This document shows positions 9,721 through 19,858 of a DNA stretch of 64,000 nucleotides, piece after piece. The stretch spans positions 1 through 64,000 of the forward strand of contig NZ_BNCD01000020.1 in the NCBI RefSeq assembly GCF_014656295.1. The letters are read 5' to 3'. This DNA comes from Streptomyces sulfonofaciens (GTDB lineage Bacteria > Actinomycetota > Actinomycetes > Streptomycetales > Streptomycetaceae). The position numbers were made by a program, and so were the translations under genes. Every line of letters begins with the position of its first letter. Position 1 is the stretch's first letter. The notes below the pieces were generated by a model, which worked only from the letters and a program-made list of their open reading frames with translations, made no database searches and was not told the origin of the DNA.

Positions 9721-10674
9721 ATGAGTACCGTCAGTAAGCGAAGTCTCTCCTCGCCGCGCGAACTCACCCGCGTCGGCGACCGCGTCTCGTTCCTCTACCT
9801 GGAACGCTGCACCGTCCACCGCGACGACAACGCCATCACAGCCACAGACACCGACGGGGTCACCCACATCCCCTCCGCCACCATCGGCACACTGCTGCTC
9901 GGGCCCGGGACCCGCGTCACCCATCAGGCCATGGCGCTACTCGGAGAGAGTGGCGCGGCCGTGGTCTGGGTCGGGGAGCATGGCGTGCGCTTCTACTCCG
10001 GTGGACGTGCCCTCACCCGGTCATCCGGTCTGCTGGAGGCCCAGGCAACGGCGTGGGCTAACCGTCGTACGCGAGTCGAAGTGGCGCGCGCCATGTACCG
10101 CATGCGGTTCCCGGACGAGGACCCGTCGGGCCGCAGCCGCGACGAACTCCTCCGCATGGAGGGCCGCCGGCTCAAGGAGTGCTACCGCCGGGAGTCCGCT
10201 CGCACCGGTGTCCCATGGGTTCGCCGGGACTATCACCACGACGATTTCTCCGCCGGTGACGCCCCGAACCAGGGAGTCACCGCTGCCGCCCAGTGCATGT
10301 ACGGCGTCGCCCACGCAGTGGTCGCCGCTCTGGGCTGCTCGCCCGGGCTCGGCTTCGTCCACTCCGGACACGAGCGGTCCTTCGTACTGGACATAGCTGA
10401 CCTCTACAAGACCGAGATCGCCATCCCTGCGGCCTTCGACGCGGCAGCGGCCGGCGACGACGACGTCCCGACCCGCACCCGCCGCGCACTCCGCGACCGC
10501 ATCAACGAGACACGACTCCTCCATCGGTGCGCCAAGGACATCAAGAGTCTCTTCCGCTACGAGGACTGCTCAACGACGGCCCTCGAAGGCGACGCGGACC
10601 ACGTCGGACTCCAGACGGACAGCGGCCGGCTCCTGGAGAGTGGACGCAACTACGGGGATGAGCCGGTCTGGTGA
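9721..10674 (+). CDS. cas1: Cas1e, spacer integrase
   Basis: This 317-residue integrase is the catalytic subunit for new spacer insertion. The metal ligands are all present: E147 (MEGRRLKE), H214 (GFVHSGHE) and D224/D227 (VLDIADLYK). Family and length match type I-E Cas1. It is followed by cas2 with a four-base GTGA overlap, so the adaptation module looks intact. The ATG at 9721 begins ten bases after cas6e; its ribosome-binding site is weak. Confidence 0.95.
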   Translation: MSTVSKRSLSSPRELTRVGDRVSFLYLERCTVHRDDNAITATDTDGVTHIPSATIGTLLLGPGTRVTHQAMALLGESGAAVVWVGEHGVRFYSGGRALTRSSGLLEAQATAWANRRTRVEVARAMYRMRFPDEDPSGRSRDELLRMEGRRLKECYRRESARTGVPWVRRDYHHDDFSAGDAPNQGVTAAAQCMYGVAHAVVAALGCSPGLGFVHSGHERSFVLDIADLYKTEIAIPAAFDAAAAGDDDVPTRTRRALRDRINETRLLHRCAKDIKSLFRYEDCSTTALEGDADHVGLQTDSGRLLESGRNYGDEPVW

Positions 10675-11042
10675 CCGTCATCGTCCTCACCAACTGCCCT
10701 GCCGGGCTACGCGGATTCCTCACACGCTGGCTCCTGGAAGTCTCTCCCGGTGTCTTCCTCGGGTCACCGTCGGCCCGCGTGCGCGACATCCTCTGGGACG
10801 AAGTCCGCGCCTACTCCGGCCAGGGCCGCGCCCTTCTCGCTCACAGCACCAACAACGAGCAGGGCTTCACCTTCCGTACCCATGACCACGCCTGGCACCC
10901 CACTGACCACGAAGGCCTCACCCTCCTCCACCGCCCAGCACCACCGAGTGCTGGAAAGACTCCGGGCCACCCCGCACCGGCGGCCCAAGCGCCTCGACAG
11001 GGGTGGAGCAGGGCGGCGAAGCGACGGAGGTTCGGAAGATGA
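10671..11042 (+). CDS. cas2: Cas2e, adaptation protein
   Basis: The 123-residue protein starts VTVIVLTNCPAGLRGFLTRWL, with the TWLGSPSARVRD-like GSPSARVRDILWDEV segment typical of type I-E Cas2. It forms the Cas1-Cas2 integration complex. GTG is the start, overlapping the cas1 stop. The last 30 residues are a Pro/Ala/Arg-rich tail (ending AKRRRFGR) beyond the usual Cas2e core. The CRISPR leader begins immediately after it. Confidence 0.93.
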   Translation: MTVIVLTNCPAGLRGFLTRWLLEVSPGVFLGSPSARVRDILWDEVRAYSGQGRALLAHSTNNEQGFTFRTHDHAWHPTDHEGLTLLHRPAPPSAGKTPGHPAPAAQAPRQGWSRAAKRRRFGR

Positions 11043-11143
11043 TTCTGGGTAGGTTGATTTCGCCTTATTTCTCACGTAAGTCACACCTTGGCAAAGCAGG
11101 TAAAATCCGCTCTGGTCAGCCGTGAATCTCCTGGTCAACTCCT
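11043..11143 (+). promoter_or_regulatory. CRISPR leader
   Basis: This is the only AT-richer stretch between cas2 and the first repeat (101 bases). It has T-runs near 11057-11070 and a TAAAAT box at 11101-11106 that could be a -10 element. Its position next to cas1-cas2, at the end where repeats are perfect, identifies it as the leader that drives pre-crRNA transcription and directs spacer insertion. Confidence 0.7.
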
Positions 11144-13428
11144 GTGGTCCCCGCGCACGCGGGGGTGGTCCCCACAGCGCGCACGACCAGGTGCGTGGGC
11201 TCCTGTGGTCCCCGCGCACGCGGGGGTGGTCCCCAACCGTGGCAGGAGGGTGGCCATGGTTATCCGTGGTCCCCGCGCACGCGGGGGTGGTCCCTGGATC
11301 GGGATGTGCAGCAGGAAGGAGAACGAGTGGTCCCCGCGCACGCGGGGGTGGTCCCGGCGACACCGGACCGGCGGGCGCCGACGGATCGTGGTCCCCGCGC
11401 ACGCGGGGGTGGTCCCCTGGCCGTCGTCGAACTGGGGGCAGAGACTAGGTGGTCCCCGCGCACGCGGGGGTGGTCCCCACACAGGAGAGCTCTATGCCTC
11501 AGGGCATCCGTGGTCCCCGCGCACGCGGGGGTGGTCCCCGTTACGCCTACGGCTGCCGATGCAAGCCCTGGTGGTCCCCGCGCACGCGGGGGTGGTCCCG
11601 ATGGCCACGTCCTCGTCATCCCCCGCACGCAGTGGTCCCCGCGCACGCGGGGGTGGTCCCTGTGACTCCGGCTTCGCGTTGGAGCTGTGGATGTGGTCCC
11701 CGCGCACGCGGGGGTGGTCCCGACGCCACCAGCTACACCCGCGACACCCGCAAGTGGTCCCCGCGCACGCGGGGGTGGTCCCGCAGCGTGACAGAGCGCC
11801 GCAAGACAGGCAGGGTGGTCCCCGCGCACGCGGGGGTGGTCCCCGTCGGCATCGGCCCTGGTGGAGTCCGCACTGGTGGTCCCCGCGCACGCGGGGGTGG
11901 TCCCGGGTGCGGCCTGCTCGGCCGGGCTGAGGCGGAGTGGTCCCCGCGCACGCGGGGGTGGTCCCGTGCCGGCCGTGGTGAACGAGCGGTCCACGTGGTG
12001 GTCCCCGCGCACGCGGGGGTGGTCCCGAGGCCAACGGGATCATGTCCCAGAATGTCCTGTGGTCCCCGCGCACGCGGGGGTGGTCCCTCGGATTGGATGG
12101 CCTCAGCAAGCGCCGGAGTGTGGTCCCCGCGCACGCGGGGGTGGTCCCGTTGCGTTCAAGCCCAAGCCCGTCCCCGCCACGTGGTCCCCGCGCACGCGGG
12201 GGTGGTCCCGGCTACCCGCGGCTGAGCGGCCTACGACCTGAGTGGTCCCCGCGCACGCGGGGGTGGTCCCTGGGTGACGTCCCGTCCGCCCTTGCCGTAC
12301 TCGTGGTCCCCGCGCACGCGGGGGTGGTCCCGTGGCGCACGGGTCGGCGGACGGCGGTCTGACGTGGTCCCCGCGCACGCGGGGGTGGTCCCTCGACCCG
12401 CGGCTTGTCGGTCGGGAAGGCCGGGTGGTCCCCGCGCACGCGGGGGTGGTCCCGTTCCCCTGCGCGCGGGGGCGCGCGAGAGGGCGTGGTCCCCGCGCAC
12501 GCGGGGGTGGTCCCCACCAGGAGCTGAAGCCGACCCAGGAGGTGGGGTGGTCCCCGCGCACACGGGGGTGGTCCCTCCGCCTCCTCCCGCTCGTCCCGGG
12601 CCGCCTTGTGGTCCCCGCGCACGCGGGGGTGGTCCCATTCGATTTCGTGCGCGTGAGTAGGACAGTGAGTGGTCCCCGCGCACGCGGGGGTGGTCCCATG
12701 GTCGTCAGCACGTGCGTGCCGCTTCCGCCGTGGTCCCCGCGCACGCGGGGGTGGTCCCCTCCACCAGCACCGGCAACTGCACGGGACGGAGTGGTCCCCG
12801 CGCACGCGGGGGTGGTCCCCAATCGAGTGCCTCGACCCGACTGGTCGTGGCGTGGTCCCCGCGCACGCGGGGGTGGTCCCCAATCGAGTGCCTCGACCCG
12901 ACTGGTCGTGGCGTGGTCCCCGCGCACGCGGGGGTGGTCCCCTCTCCCAGCTCCAGTGCCCCACCTGCGGCCAGTGGTCCCCGCGCACGCGGGGGTGGTC
13001 CCCGTGACCAGCGCACGATGTGCGTCATATCCGCGTGGTCCCCGCGCACGCGGGGGTGGTCCCGCCTCGTCAGCGATCCCGGTGATCCCCGTGAGGTGGT
13101 CCCCGCGCACGCGGGGGTGGTCCCGGGTTCCGACCACGCTCGACCTCGATCGCACCGTGGTCCCCGCGCACGCGGGGGTGGTCCCTTGAGCAAGTCGCGA
13201 ATCTCTTCGCGGCCCTCGTGGTCCCCCGCGCACGCGGGGGTGGTCCCTGTCCGTGCCCTTCACCGCGGCCCCCCTTCCAGTGGTCCCCGCGCACGCGGGG
13301 GTGGTCCCCACAGGCCGCGCGCTTCAAGCTCGCGGATCTCGTGGTCCCCGCGCACGCGGGGCGGCCCCCGGCGTCGTCGTCTACCTGCCCCGAGCATCGG
13401 TGATCCCCCCACACGCCGGGGTGCTCCT
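11144..13428 (+). CRISPR. Type I-E CRISPR array, 38 repeats / 37 spacers
   Basis: The 29-base repeat begins GTGGTCCCCGCG and ends GGGGGTGGTCCC, with a CCCCGCG/CGCGGGG hairpin. Spacers are 32 bases, giving a constant 61-base period from 11144 to 13157. The repeat at 12547 has one G-to-A change in the loop. The repeat at 13218 has an extra C (30 bases). The repeat at 13341 has a decayed 3' end, and the last unit (13400-13428) is strongly degenerate with a 30-base interval before it. Leader-side repeats are perfect, consistent with growth next to cas2. Two neighbouring spacers (12820-12851 and 12881-12912) are identical. I could not identify spacer targets by eye. Confidence 0.98.
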
Positions 13429-13439
13429 CGACCGATCGA

Positions 13440-13477
13440 GCCCCGCTCCACAGCTCGAGCGAGCCGTGGAGCGGGGC
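13440..13477. terminator. Bidirectional hairpin between CRISPR array and pPIWI_RE operon
   Basis: A perfect 12-bp stem (13440-13451 with 13466-13477) closes a 14-base loop. It lies between the decayed last CRISPR repeat and the stop codon of the convergent pPIWI_RE gene. It probably ends transcription from both sides. Confidence 0.7.
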
Positions 13478-13496
13478 CTGCCCGGTCCGCCGGCGG

Positions 13497-16307
13497 CTAC
13501 TCGGTGTGCTCCTCGGCAGCCGGAGTCGCTGACGAAGCCGGAGCCGAGATAGGAGCCGACGCCGGAGCCGAAACCGGAGCCGGCGTGGAAACCGGAGCCG
13601 AGACTTTCGTCGAACCCGGCGCTGTCGCAAGCGGCAGGACGTACTCCTCGGCCAGCTTCGCGAGGTGCAGCGGAAGCGGCCGGGCCAGCGGGTGGTACTC
13701 GTCGTGGAAGCGCAGTTGGTGGGCTGCTGCCGCCACCACGGCCGGCCGGTCCGGGAGTGTGCCGGCGCGTCCTGAGGCTGCCAGGGATGCCTCGGAGAGG
13801 CAGCCGAGCACGGTGAGTTCGAGCGCTTGCGGGTTCCAGGCAGTGGCTGCGGGGCCGTGCGGCCAGTTCGCGTCAGGAACCAGTTTGCGGAGGTCGCGCC
13901 GCACGGTGCCCGCGGCTGGCGGCTTGCCGACGGTGCTGACGAACACCCTTGCGTCCCGGCCCCCATCCCGTGCCGCCCACAGACCCGCGGAGAACCCCGG
14001 CGTCTCCTCTTCCGTCTCCCCGGGCGCGTACCACTGAGGCGTCTCGCCCCGGCTGTTGGCGTCCCGAAGCAGCACCACGCGCAGATCCGCACCGTGAAGC
14101 GCAAGCCTGACGGGCGGCTCTCCGTCGAAGGTGATCATGTCCGTGATCAACTGCCCGTTGTTCAGACCCGGCCACGCCTCGCGTAAGTTCGCGCTGCTCG
14201 CCAGGAGCAGCGTCGGCCGGTCACGTACCTGGTAGAGCAGCGACCTGATCCGGCGCTCGACCTCGTAGCGTCGCTCGTCGGCGGTCGGAGCGGGTCGGCC
14301 CGAGCGGGTCGGTGCCGCGGCACCGTCCACGGCGAGTGTCAGCAGCAGCCTGGCGTAGGGCACCCACTCCTTACGGGTGTCGTCCCAGCCGCGTACGGGG
14401 TGTACCGGATCTCGTGGACGGATCCGAAGGGCGACCAGGTGCTGTCCGGCCTGCCGGGTCGGCCCGTTGGCCTGGCGCCGTACGTGCCAGAGTGCGAGGT
14501 ACTGGAGGTCGGCGGGCAGTTCCTCGTCCAGCCGTTGGTCCGGCGGGATCACGGCGCCGAGCTGGCGCATCCCGTCGGCCAGGGCGGACCGTGCACGTAG
14601 GGCCACGGCCCCGTCGGCGTCCTCCGGTACGACGATGAACTGGCTGACGCGGTGGGCCGAAGCGCAACCGTGCCGCAGTGCGGACTTGGGATCGGAGCCC
14701 TGCGCCGAGAACCTGTCAGGGCCCAGGGTCTCCACGACCGCCAGCCCGACCGTGCCCGGCCGGGCACCGAGCCGGACGGCCATCCGCGCGGCACGCTCCC
14801 GCACCGCCTCGGCAAGCGCCTGGGCTCGTGGCCGGCCGGGCTCCCGGGCGATCTCCAGGGAGGCTCCCAGGGTCTGGAGCGGCTGGGTGCGGAGCATTAC
14901 GTGCAGGTCCCCTACCCGCCACTCGTGATAGCCGTCGGCCCGGCCGGGTCCGGCCGGGAGCCCCAGCCACTCGCAGAGCGCCGCGACCAGCTCGTCCCTG
15001 GTCTCCTCCGTCTGCCAGAGAACGTCCACCATCAGTGGCTGCCCGTCGAGCGCCGCGTGTACGGCGTCCTGCCGGGCCTGTACCCGTTGCCGGGAGCGCG
15101 TCTCCTGTTCCTCCGGGTCCTTCGCCTTCGAGGTCGGGCGCAGGGCAGGCTTGGACTTGCGGTGCGCCCGTTCGAGGTCGGGCACCCGTCGCAGGACGGG
15201 GCGAAGGCACTTCTCGACCCAGCGGTCGAGGAGCGATCGTTCGAGCGGCATGAGTCCGGCACCGACACCGTGCGGGCCCATCGCCGTGCTGTGCAGGATG
15301 CCCGCCGCGACCCCGTCCCGGCCCTCCAGCCAGTCGACCGGCTCGGTGGTCAGCTCGGCAGGCTTGGGGTAGGCACGTAGGACGTCCAGTTCAGGAAGGA
15401 GGTCCACCAGGCTGTGTCTGTTCCAGGCGAGCATTCCCAGGCGGCGGTCGTAGGCCAGGGAGTTGGCCGTGAGCCGCATGCGCGGTCCGTCGAGGCCCGG
15501 CCACGGATGCGGCGCGTCGAGCAGGACGGTGGCACCGCGCCCCTCCGGCAGGTGCACCGGAGCCCCTGTGGCCCAGCGGCGAACCCCGTACGAGACGTGC
15601 ACCCTGAAGCGCGGGGCGAACGGCACCGTCTGGACCGTGACGGTCACCAGTCCCGAGTAGTACCAGACGCGCTTCCCCCTGGTGTACGTCCGCGGTGGCC
15701 AGCTGACGAGTTCCACCCCCTGGTCGCGGGTGGCCAGCCGGAAGGACAGGTCGACGCCGTTGAGGTGCAGCGGGCGGGCCGCGAGCCTGGCGCCGATCTG
15801 CTCGGGCAGCAGGTGGTAGAGCCTGCGGTCAGGCTGGGCCGTGCCTCCCGGGGAGAGTTCCGCTGCGGTGAGGTCCACGGACTCCTGCCTCCACCGCGGG
15901 GAGTGGTCGTCGATCAGTGCCAGCGCCCGGTCCAAGGCGGCCCGGTGGTCGGCCGTGTGGTCGGGGTCCCGCTCGGCGCCGGGCGGCAGGGTCATCACCC
16001 AGGAGGCCAGGAGAGGGGCCACCAGCTCGGCAGGCATGTCCTCCAACGCGTAGAACCATGGCACCTCGGTGCCGGCTCCCGCCCCCCTGCCGGTGGCCAC
16101 CAGGCCCGGGGCCGTGGCCCTCAGCAGGTCGTTGAGCTTGCTGATGGGCAGACCGACCGGTTGTTCCCTGCGGCGCCACCTCAGCCGGTAGAGACCCATG
16201 AACTCCTCTCGCCACTCCTCGGGGAAGCTGATGACCCGATACCGCTCGGTCCAGGGCCCGGCGCTCGGGTCAGGTTCGTAGGCGGTGGTGCTGATCAGTC
16301 GGTACAC
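13497..16307 (-). CDS. pPIWI_RE-family (Argonaute-related) protein
   Basis: The 936-residue protein has the hallmarks of prokaryotic PIWI-RE proteins. These include a segment around residue 600 with GSDPKSALRHGCASAHRVSQ (family form: DPK-ALR-G-A-GRLTQFI) and the C-terminal HPLARPLPLHLAKLAEEYV motif. The family is predicted to bind a nucleic-acid guide through a PIWI/RNase H-fold domain with conserved Arg and Glu, and to work with a DinG helicase and a REase in anti-element defence (established by comparative genomics). The start is GTG at 16307, overlapping the helicase stop by 13 bases; upstream in-frame sequence lies inside the helicase gene. The last 30 residues are a Ser/Ala/Pro repeat tail. 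It is the last gene of the operon. Confidence 0.85.
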   Translation of the reverse strand: MYRLISTTAYEPDPSAGPWTERYRVISFPEEWREEFMGLYRLRWRRREQPVGLPISKLNDLLRATAPGLVATGRGAGAGTEVPWFYALEDMPAELVAPLLASWVMTLPPGAERDPDHTADHRAALDRALALIDDHSPRWRQESVDLTAAELSPGGTAQPDRRLYHLLPEQIGARLAARPLHLNGVDLSFRLATRDQGVELVSWPPRTYTRGKRVWYYSGLVTVTVQTVPFAPRFRVHVSYGVRRWATGAPVHLPEGRGATVLLDAPHPWPGLDGPRMRLTANSLAYDRRLGMLAWNRHSLVDLLPELDVLRAYPKPAELTTEPVDWLEGRDGVAAGILHSTAMGPHGVGAGLMPLERSLLDRWVEKCLRPVLRRVPDLERAHRKSKPALRPTSKAKDPEEQETRSRQRVQARQDAVHAALDGQPLMVDVLWQTEETRDELVAALCEWLGLPAGPGRADGYHEWRVGDLHVMLRTQPLQTLGASLEIAREPGRPRAQALAEAVRERAARMAVRLGARPGTVGLAVVETLGPDRFSAQGSDPKSALRHGCASAHRVSQFIVVPEDADGAVALRARSALADGMRQLGAVIPPDQRLDEELPADLQYLALWHVRRQANGPTRQAGQHLVALRIRPRDPVHPVRGWDDTRKEWVPYARLLLTLAVDGAAAPTRSGRPAPTADERRYEVERRIRSLLYQVRDRPTLLLASSANLREAWPGLNNGQLITDMITFDGEPPVRLALHGADLRVVLLRDANSRGETPQWYAPGETEEETPGFSAGLWAARDGGRDARVFVSTVGKPPAAGTVRRDLRKLVPDANWPHGPAATAWNPQALELTVLGCLSEASLAASGRAGTLPDRPAVVAAAAHQLRFHDEYHPLARPLPLHLAKLAEEYVLPLATAPGSTKVSAPVSTPAPVSAPASAPISAPASSATPAAEEHTE

Positions 16308-19300
16308 GAGGGGCTCTTCTCTTCGACGGGCAGGGGCAGACAGCGGTCGAGGGCCGCCCACATCGGCCGGTACAGCGCCTGCACGATGCGGCGGTCGGTC
16401 GCGGGCACGGAGCTGCCGGACGTGAAATACGGTGCGAGCACGGCGTGGATGCTGTGTAGGAGGCTGGTCTTCTCGGTGTCGGGGTCGCCGGTTGAGGACT
16501 CGGCGGCCAGATGGGGAGAGAAGGCGGCGTCGACGAAGGCGACCCGGGTGGGCACCGCGCCGCGCACGGACCGGCCGATCACCTGCCAGATCAGCACGAG
16601 CAGGTCCCAGGTGACCTGCACCCGGTCGTCGCCCAGCCGGCTCCACGCCATGCTCCTGGCGAGTACCCGGTACCACTGGGATCTGGCCAGGTCCCTGACC
16701 TTGCGGGCCCCGAGTCCCAAGGTGGCCTCGGCCCGGACCCAGTCGGCGAACTCCCCTCCGTCGATGGCCCGCACGATCCAGTCGTTGATGGCGTGCACGG
16801 CCAGGCCGAGGTCGTCGGGACGCGGGTTGGGCCTGGCGAGGAAGTAGATCGATCCGATCGCCGCGTGCCGGCGGTCGAGGTCGAGGATGTTGTGTCCGCG
16901 CTCCACGGCCAGCAGGGGCGCGACCAGGATGTCGGCGCGGGTGGCGGCGAGTGTCTCGACGTCGCCCCGGCGCAGCACCGGTGCGTGGTGCTCCTCGTCC
17001 TCCGCCCATGTCCCGGCGTCCGGATCGTCGTCGGACACCAGCCTGAGGACGCGGCCCTTCCACCGGTTGTTGAGGGTGTGCAAGGTGTCCGCCACCACCT
17101 TGGCCTCCTCGTAGCTACCGACGAGCAGCAGGATGTGGCGGCGGCTCTCCGGGAGCATCCTCAGCTCCTCCTGCAGTCGGCTGATTCCGGTGTCGTCCCT
17201 GGCGAGGGCGATGGTCATCCGGCGCAGCACGTCCGCCCTCCGGTCGAGCGGCTCACCGGAGAGCCGCTGAGCCTGGTTGGGCTCCGGGCACACGCAGCGG
17301 GCGCGGCACCCGCAGCCGTCGCGGAGGAACTCGAAGCGGAACTCGCTCTGTTCGGCTATCCGCATCAGTTCGTCGGAGGCCGGCTCGATGAGCACTCCGA
17401 TCGGCACCGGGACGTGGTAACGGCTGGATTTCCCGGCCCAACTGCTGCCCGACATCAACAGGACGTTGGTGCCAGGCCGGCCATCCACCGTCGGCAGGTC
17501 GGGCATCACACGAAGCAGTTCCCGGCCCACGCCGCTGCACCGGAAGAAACGCAGTTCCCCGGTGCGCACACCGCCACGGTCGGGCCCGTCCATCAGGAAC
17601 TGGAAGCCGATCACATTGCCCATCGGCGCTTCCGGCACCATCGGCCCGTAGTCGAGCGGCCTACGGTACATCTCGTTGAAGCCCAGGTTGAGGGCTGCCG
17701 CAACGCGCGGCCACATGGCGTTGATCAGGGCCAGTTTGGGTTCGAGCGCGCTGAGCAGGAGAGTGAATTCGAAACGGGACATCAGCAGGCGGCACCATGT
17801 GTCCGGGTCCTCCGGCAGCCCCGTTTTCCTCCGTCGTCCGGACCGCCGACGGCCCGCTTCCGCCTGGCCCGGCGGCCGTGTCTGCTTGCGGATCGCCTGG
17901 CCGCGGAGCTCCTGGTAGCGTTCGCGCCCCTCGGCGGTCGGCGCCAGCAGCGGATCGAGGTCGAACAGGCGGCGGAGCGCCTCATCGAGCCGCGTGCGGG
18001 TGCGCGCCGGGTAGGTGGTGTGCAGCAGTTCGCCCATCAGAACGGTGAGTTCAGTCCCTTCCCCGGTGGGAGGGCGGCGGTCGCCGAACGGGTTCTCCCG
18101 GAAGGCGTCCAGGGTCTCGGTCAGTTCCCGCCGTGGCGCCCGGTGGGGGTGCTCGGTGCCGGGTGCCGGCACCGCGGCCGGTGTGTCGTCGTCCTCCGGC
18201 AGCGGATAACGCTCTTCCAGTAGGCGAAGCTGGAGCGTCCACGCGCTGAAGTAACCGGTTCTGACCCAGTCGCGCAGGTGGCGGTCCCGGACGAGCATGG
18301 CGACCAGTCGATCCGCCGCGGCCTGCGTGGTGTTCACGGCCGCCGACCAGTTCTCCACGTCGCGGTCGGACAACTGGATGCGCCCCGCGCCGGCCAATTC
18401 GCGGATGCGGTGCTGGTTGACGTCGTCGAGGAAGGACCGGGTACCGGGGCCACCGCCGATCAGTGGGATGGCCGGGGCGAACATCCGGTCGAGCTGCATC
18501 TGGACCCGGTCCGCCTCGTCGACGATCACCAGATCACTGCGTCGGCAGGCGAGTTCGAGGTAGCGGATGCGTTCGGGGTTCTGCGGGTGCGGCACCCCGG
18601 AATCGACCAGGCTGGCGGGCGTGGCCACCCAGACCGCTGCGCCGACGAGTTCACGGGCGCCGTGGTGGCGGGGGCAGCCGGACCAGAAGGGGCAGGCCAC
18701 CGGGTACTGCATCCACATGTCGTCCGTGTCGTCACCGCGCCTGCCGCGCGGTTGCAGCCTCGTACAGGGTGCCTCGCCGAAAGCCAGCAGGTCGTCGGCG
18801 AGTGCGCCCCCTTCGTGTCGGAGCGCGTTCAGGGCGCAGGACGTGCTGAGGTACGCGAACCCGGGGTCGTCATGGGCGAGGAGGTTGCGTCCGCCACGGC
18901 CGATCAGCCGCCGGTGGAGCCGCTCGGCGTGTTGTTGCCGGCCCGAGGCACCGAGTACGGGCGCGGCCGATCCGGGCACGAACGTGTTGTAGAGCTGGAC
19001 CAGCTTGAGCTGTTCGGCGACGTCCCCGACGACGACGGTCGTCCGCAGGCCCCGTCTGGCCAGGTGGACCACCAGCACGTCCCGCAGGGTGCTCTTGCCG
19101 GCTCCGACGATGCCCAGCAGATGCTGGATCCGCGCCACCTTGAAGTGCCTGGCACGCCTGAATCTGGGGCCCCGGCACGTGGAGAGGCGGATCGCCGCCA
19201 GTCGTCCGGTCCAGTTGGCGTGCTGCACCAAGTCCATGAACGCCGCCGTCCTGAGCAGTTTGTCCCACCGGAAGGACAGTTGCCTCCCGCCGTTGACCGC

Positions 19301-19858
19301 AGGCGCCGCGAGGTCATGACCGGACGGCGGCGGCAGGGCGCACGGGGGGAGCTGGACGGTGGCGAGGTGCCGGCCGACGGGGAAGGCGTGCCGGCCGGCC
19401 GTGGCGAACGCCATGGGCCGGCCGGCGAACGCGGGTGCCACGTCCAGCAGCCGTTCGTAGGCGTCCCAGCGATCCGGTGCCACCGACAGTGACGGGCGCC
19501 GGACGGCGGGGCGGGCCGGGTCGGCGATCTCGTAACCGCGGACCTGGCGATCCAGCCGCTGATACTCCGTGAGCGCCTCGTGCCAGGCCAGACGGCGGCC
19601 CCAGGTCCACAGCGTGTGCCGGGCCGTGCGGAGGGTCCGCTGCCCGGTCGCGTCAACGGCTCCCCACTTCTGTGCGAACGGGTAGCCGCTGAACAGCGTC
19701 CAGGCGTCCGCGGCGGGCTCGCCGGGGGTGGCCTTCTCCTGGAGAAGGAGGCCGATCTCAATCTCGCACAGGGAGACGAGTCTGGCTGCCTTCAACTCCG
19801 GAGCGGCGACCGACAGGAGGTCGACCACCTCGCCAAGGGACCGGGCGGTGCTACGCAT
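16295..19858 (-). CDS. DinG/XPD-like Fe-S helicase of the pPIWI_RE system
   Basis: This 1187-residue superfamily 2 helicase has Walker A GIVGAGKST (K255), DEAD box at 447-450 (VIVDEADRV), motif III-like LLMSGSSWAGKSSRYHV and motif VI QVIGRSVRG near the C terminus. Cysteines around 320-400, including CPFWSGC, suggest the Fe-S cluster of the DinG/XPD group. A second Cys cluster (GCGCRARCVC) lies near residue 845. The N-terminal 240 residues precede the helicase core and match no domain I can name. The SWAGKSSRYHV form is typical of helicases encoded beside pPIWI_RE. The start ATG overlaps the upstream gene by eight bases, with a GGAGGG box. Confidence 0.85.
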   Translation of the reverse strand: MRSTARSLGEVVDLLSVAAPELKAARLVSLCEIEIGLLLQEKATPGEPAADAWTLFSGYPFAQKWGAVDATGQRTLRTARHTLWTWGRRLAWHEALTEYQRLDRQVRGYEIADPARPAVRRPSLSVAPDRWDAYERLLDVAPAFAGRPMAFATAGRHAFPVGRHLATVQLPPCALPPPSGHDLAAPAVNGGRQLSFRWDKLLRTAAFMDLVQHANWTGRLAAIRLSTCRGPRFRRARHFKVARIQHLLGIVGAGKSTLRDVLVVHLARRGLRTTVVVGDVAEQLKLVQLYNTFVPGSAAPVLGASGRQQHAERLHRRLIGRGGRNLLAHDDPGFAYLSTSCALNALRHEGGALADDLLAFGEAPCTRLQPRGRRGDDTDDMWMQYPVACPFWSGCPRHHGARELVGAAVWVATPASLVDSGVPHPQNPERIRYLELACRRSDLVIVDEADRVQMQLDRMFAPAIPLIGGGPGTRSFLDDVNQHRIRELAGAGRIQLSDRDVENWSAAVNTTQAAADRLVAMLVRDRHLRDWVRTGYFSAWTLQLRLLEERYPLPEDDDTPAAVPAPGTEHPHRAPRRELTETLDAFRENPFGDRRPPTGEGTELTVLMGELLHTTYPARTRTRLDEALRRLFDLDPLLAPTAEGRERYQELRGQAIRKQTRPPGQAEAGRRRSGRRRKTGLPEDPDTWCRLLMSRFEFTLLLSALEPKLALINAMWPRVAAALNLGFNEMYRRPLDYGPMVPEAPMGNVIGFQFLMDGPDRGGVRTGELRFFRCSGVGRELLRVMPDLPTVDGRPGTNVLLMSGSSWAGKSSRYHVPVPIGVLIEPASDELMRIAEQSEFRFEFLRDGCGCRARCVCPEPNQAQRLSGEPLDRRADVLRRMTIALARDDTGISRLQEELRMLPESRRHILLLVGSYEEAKVVADTLHTLNNRWKGRVLRLVSDDDPDAGTWAEDEEHHAPVLRRGDVETLAATRADILVAPLLAVERGHNILDLDRRHAAIGSIYFLARPNPRPDDLGLAVHAINDWIVRAIDGGEFADWVRAEATLGLGARKVRDLARSQWYRVLARSMAWSRLGDDRVQVTWDLLVLIWQVIGRSVRGAVPTRVAFVDAAFSPHLAAESSTGDPDTEKTSLLHSIHAVLAPYFTSGSSVPATDRRIVQALYRPMWAALDRCLPLPVEEKSPSCTD

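Noticed and set aside
11088..13311. Long open frames on both strands through the CRISPR array
   Set aside because: They are produced by the stop-free GC-rich repeat read every 61 bases; the products are repeats of the DNA unit.
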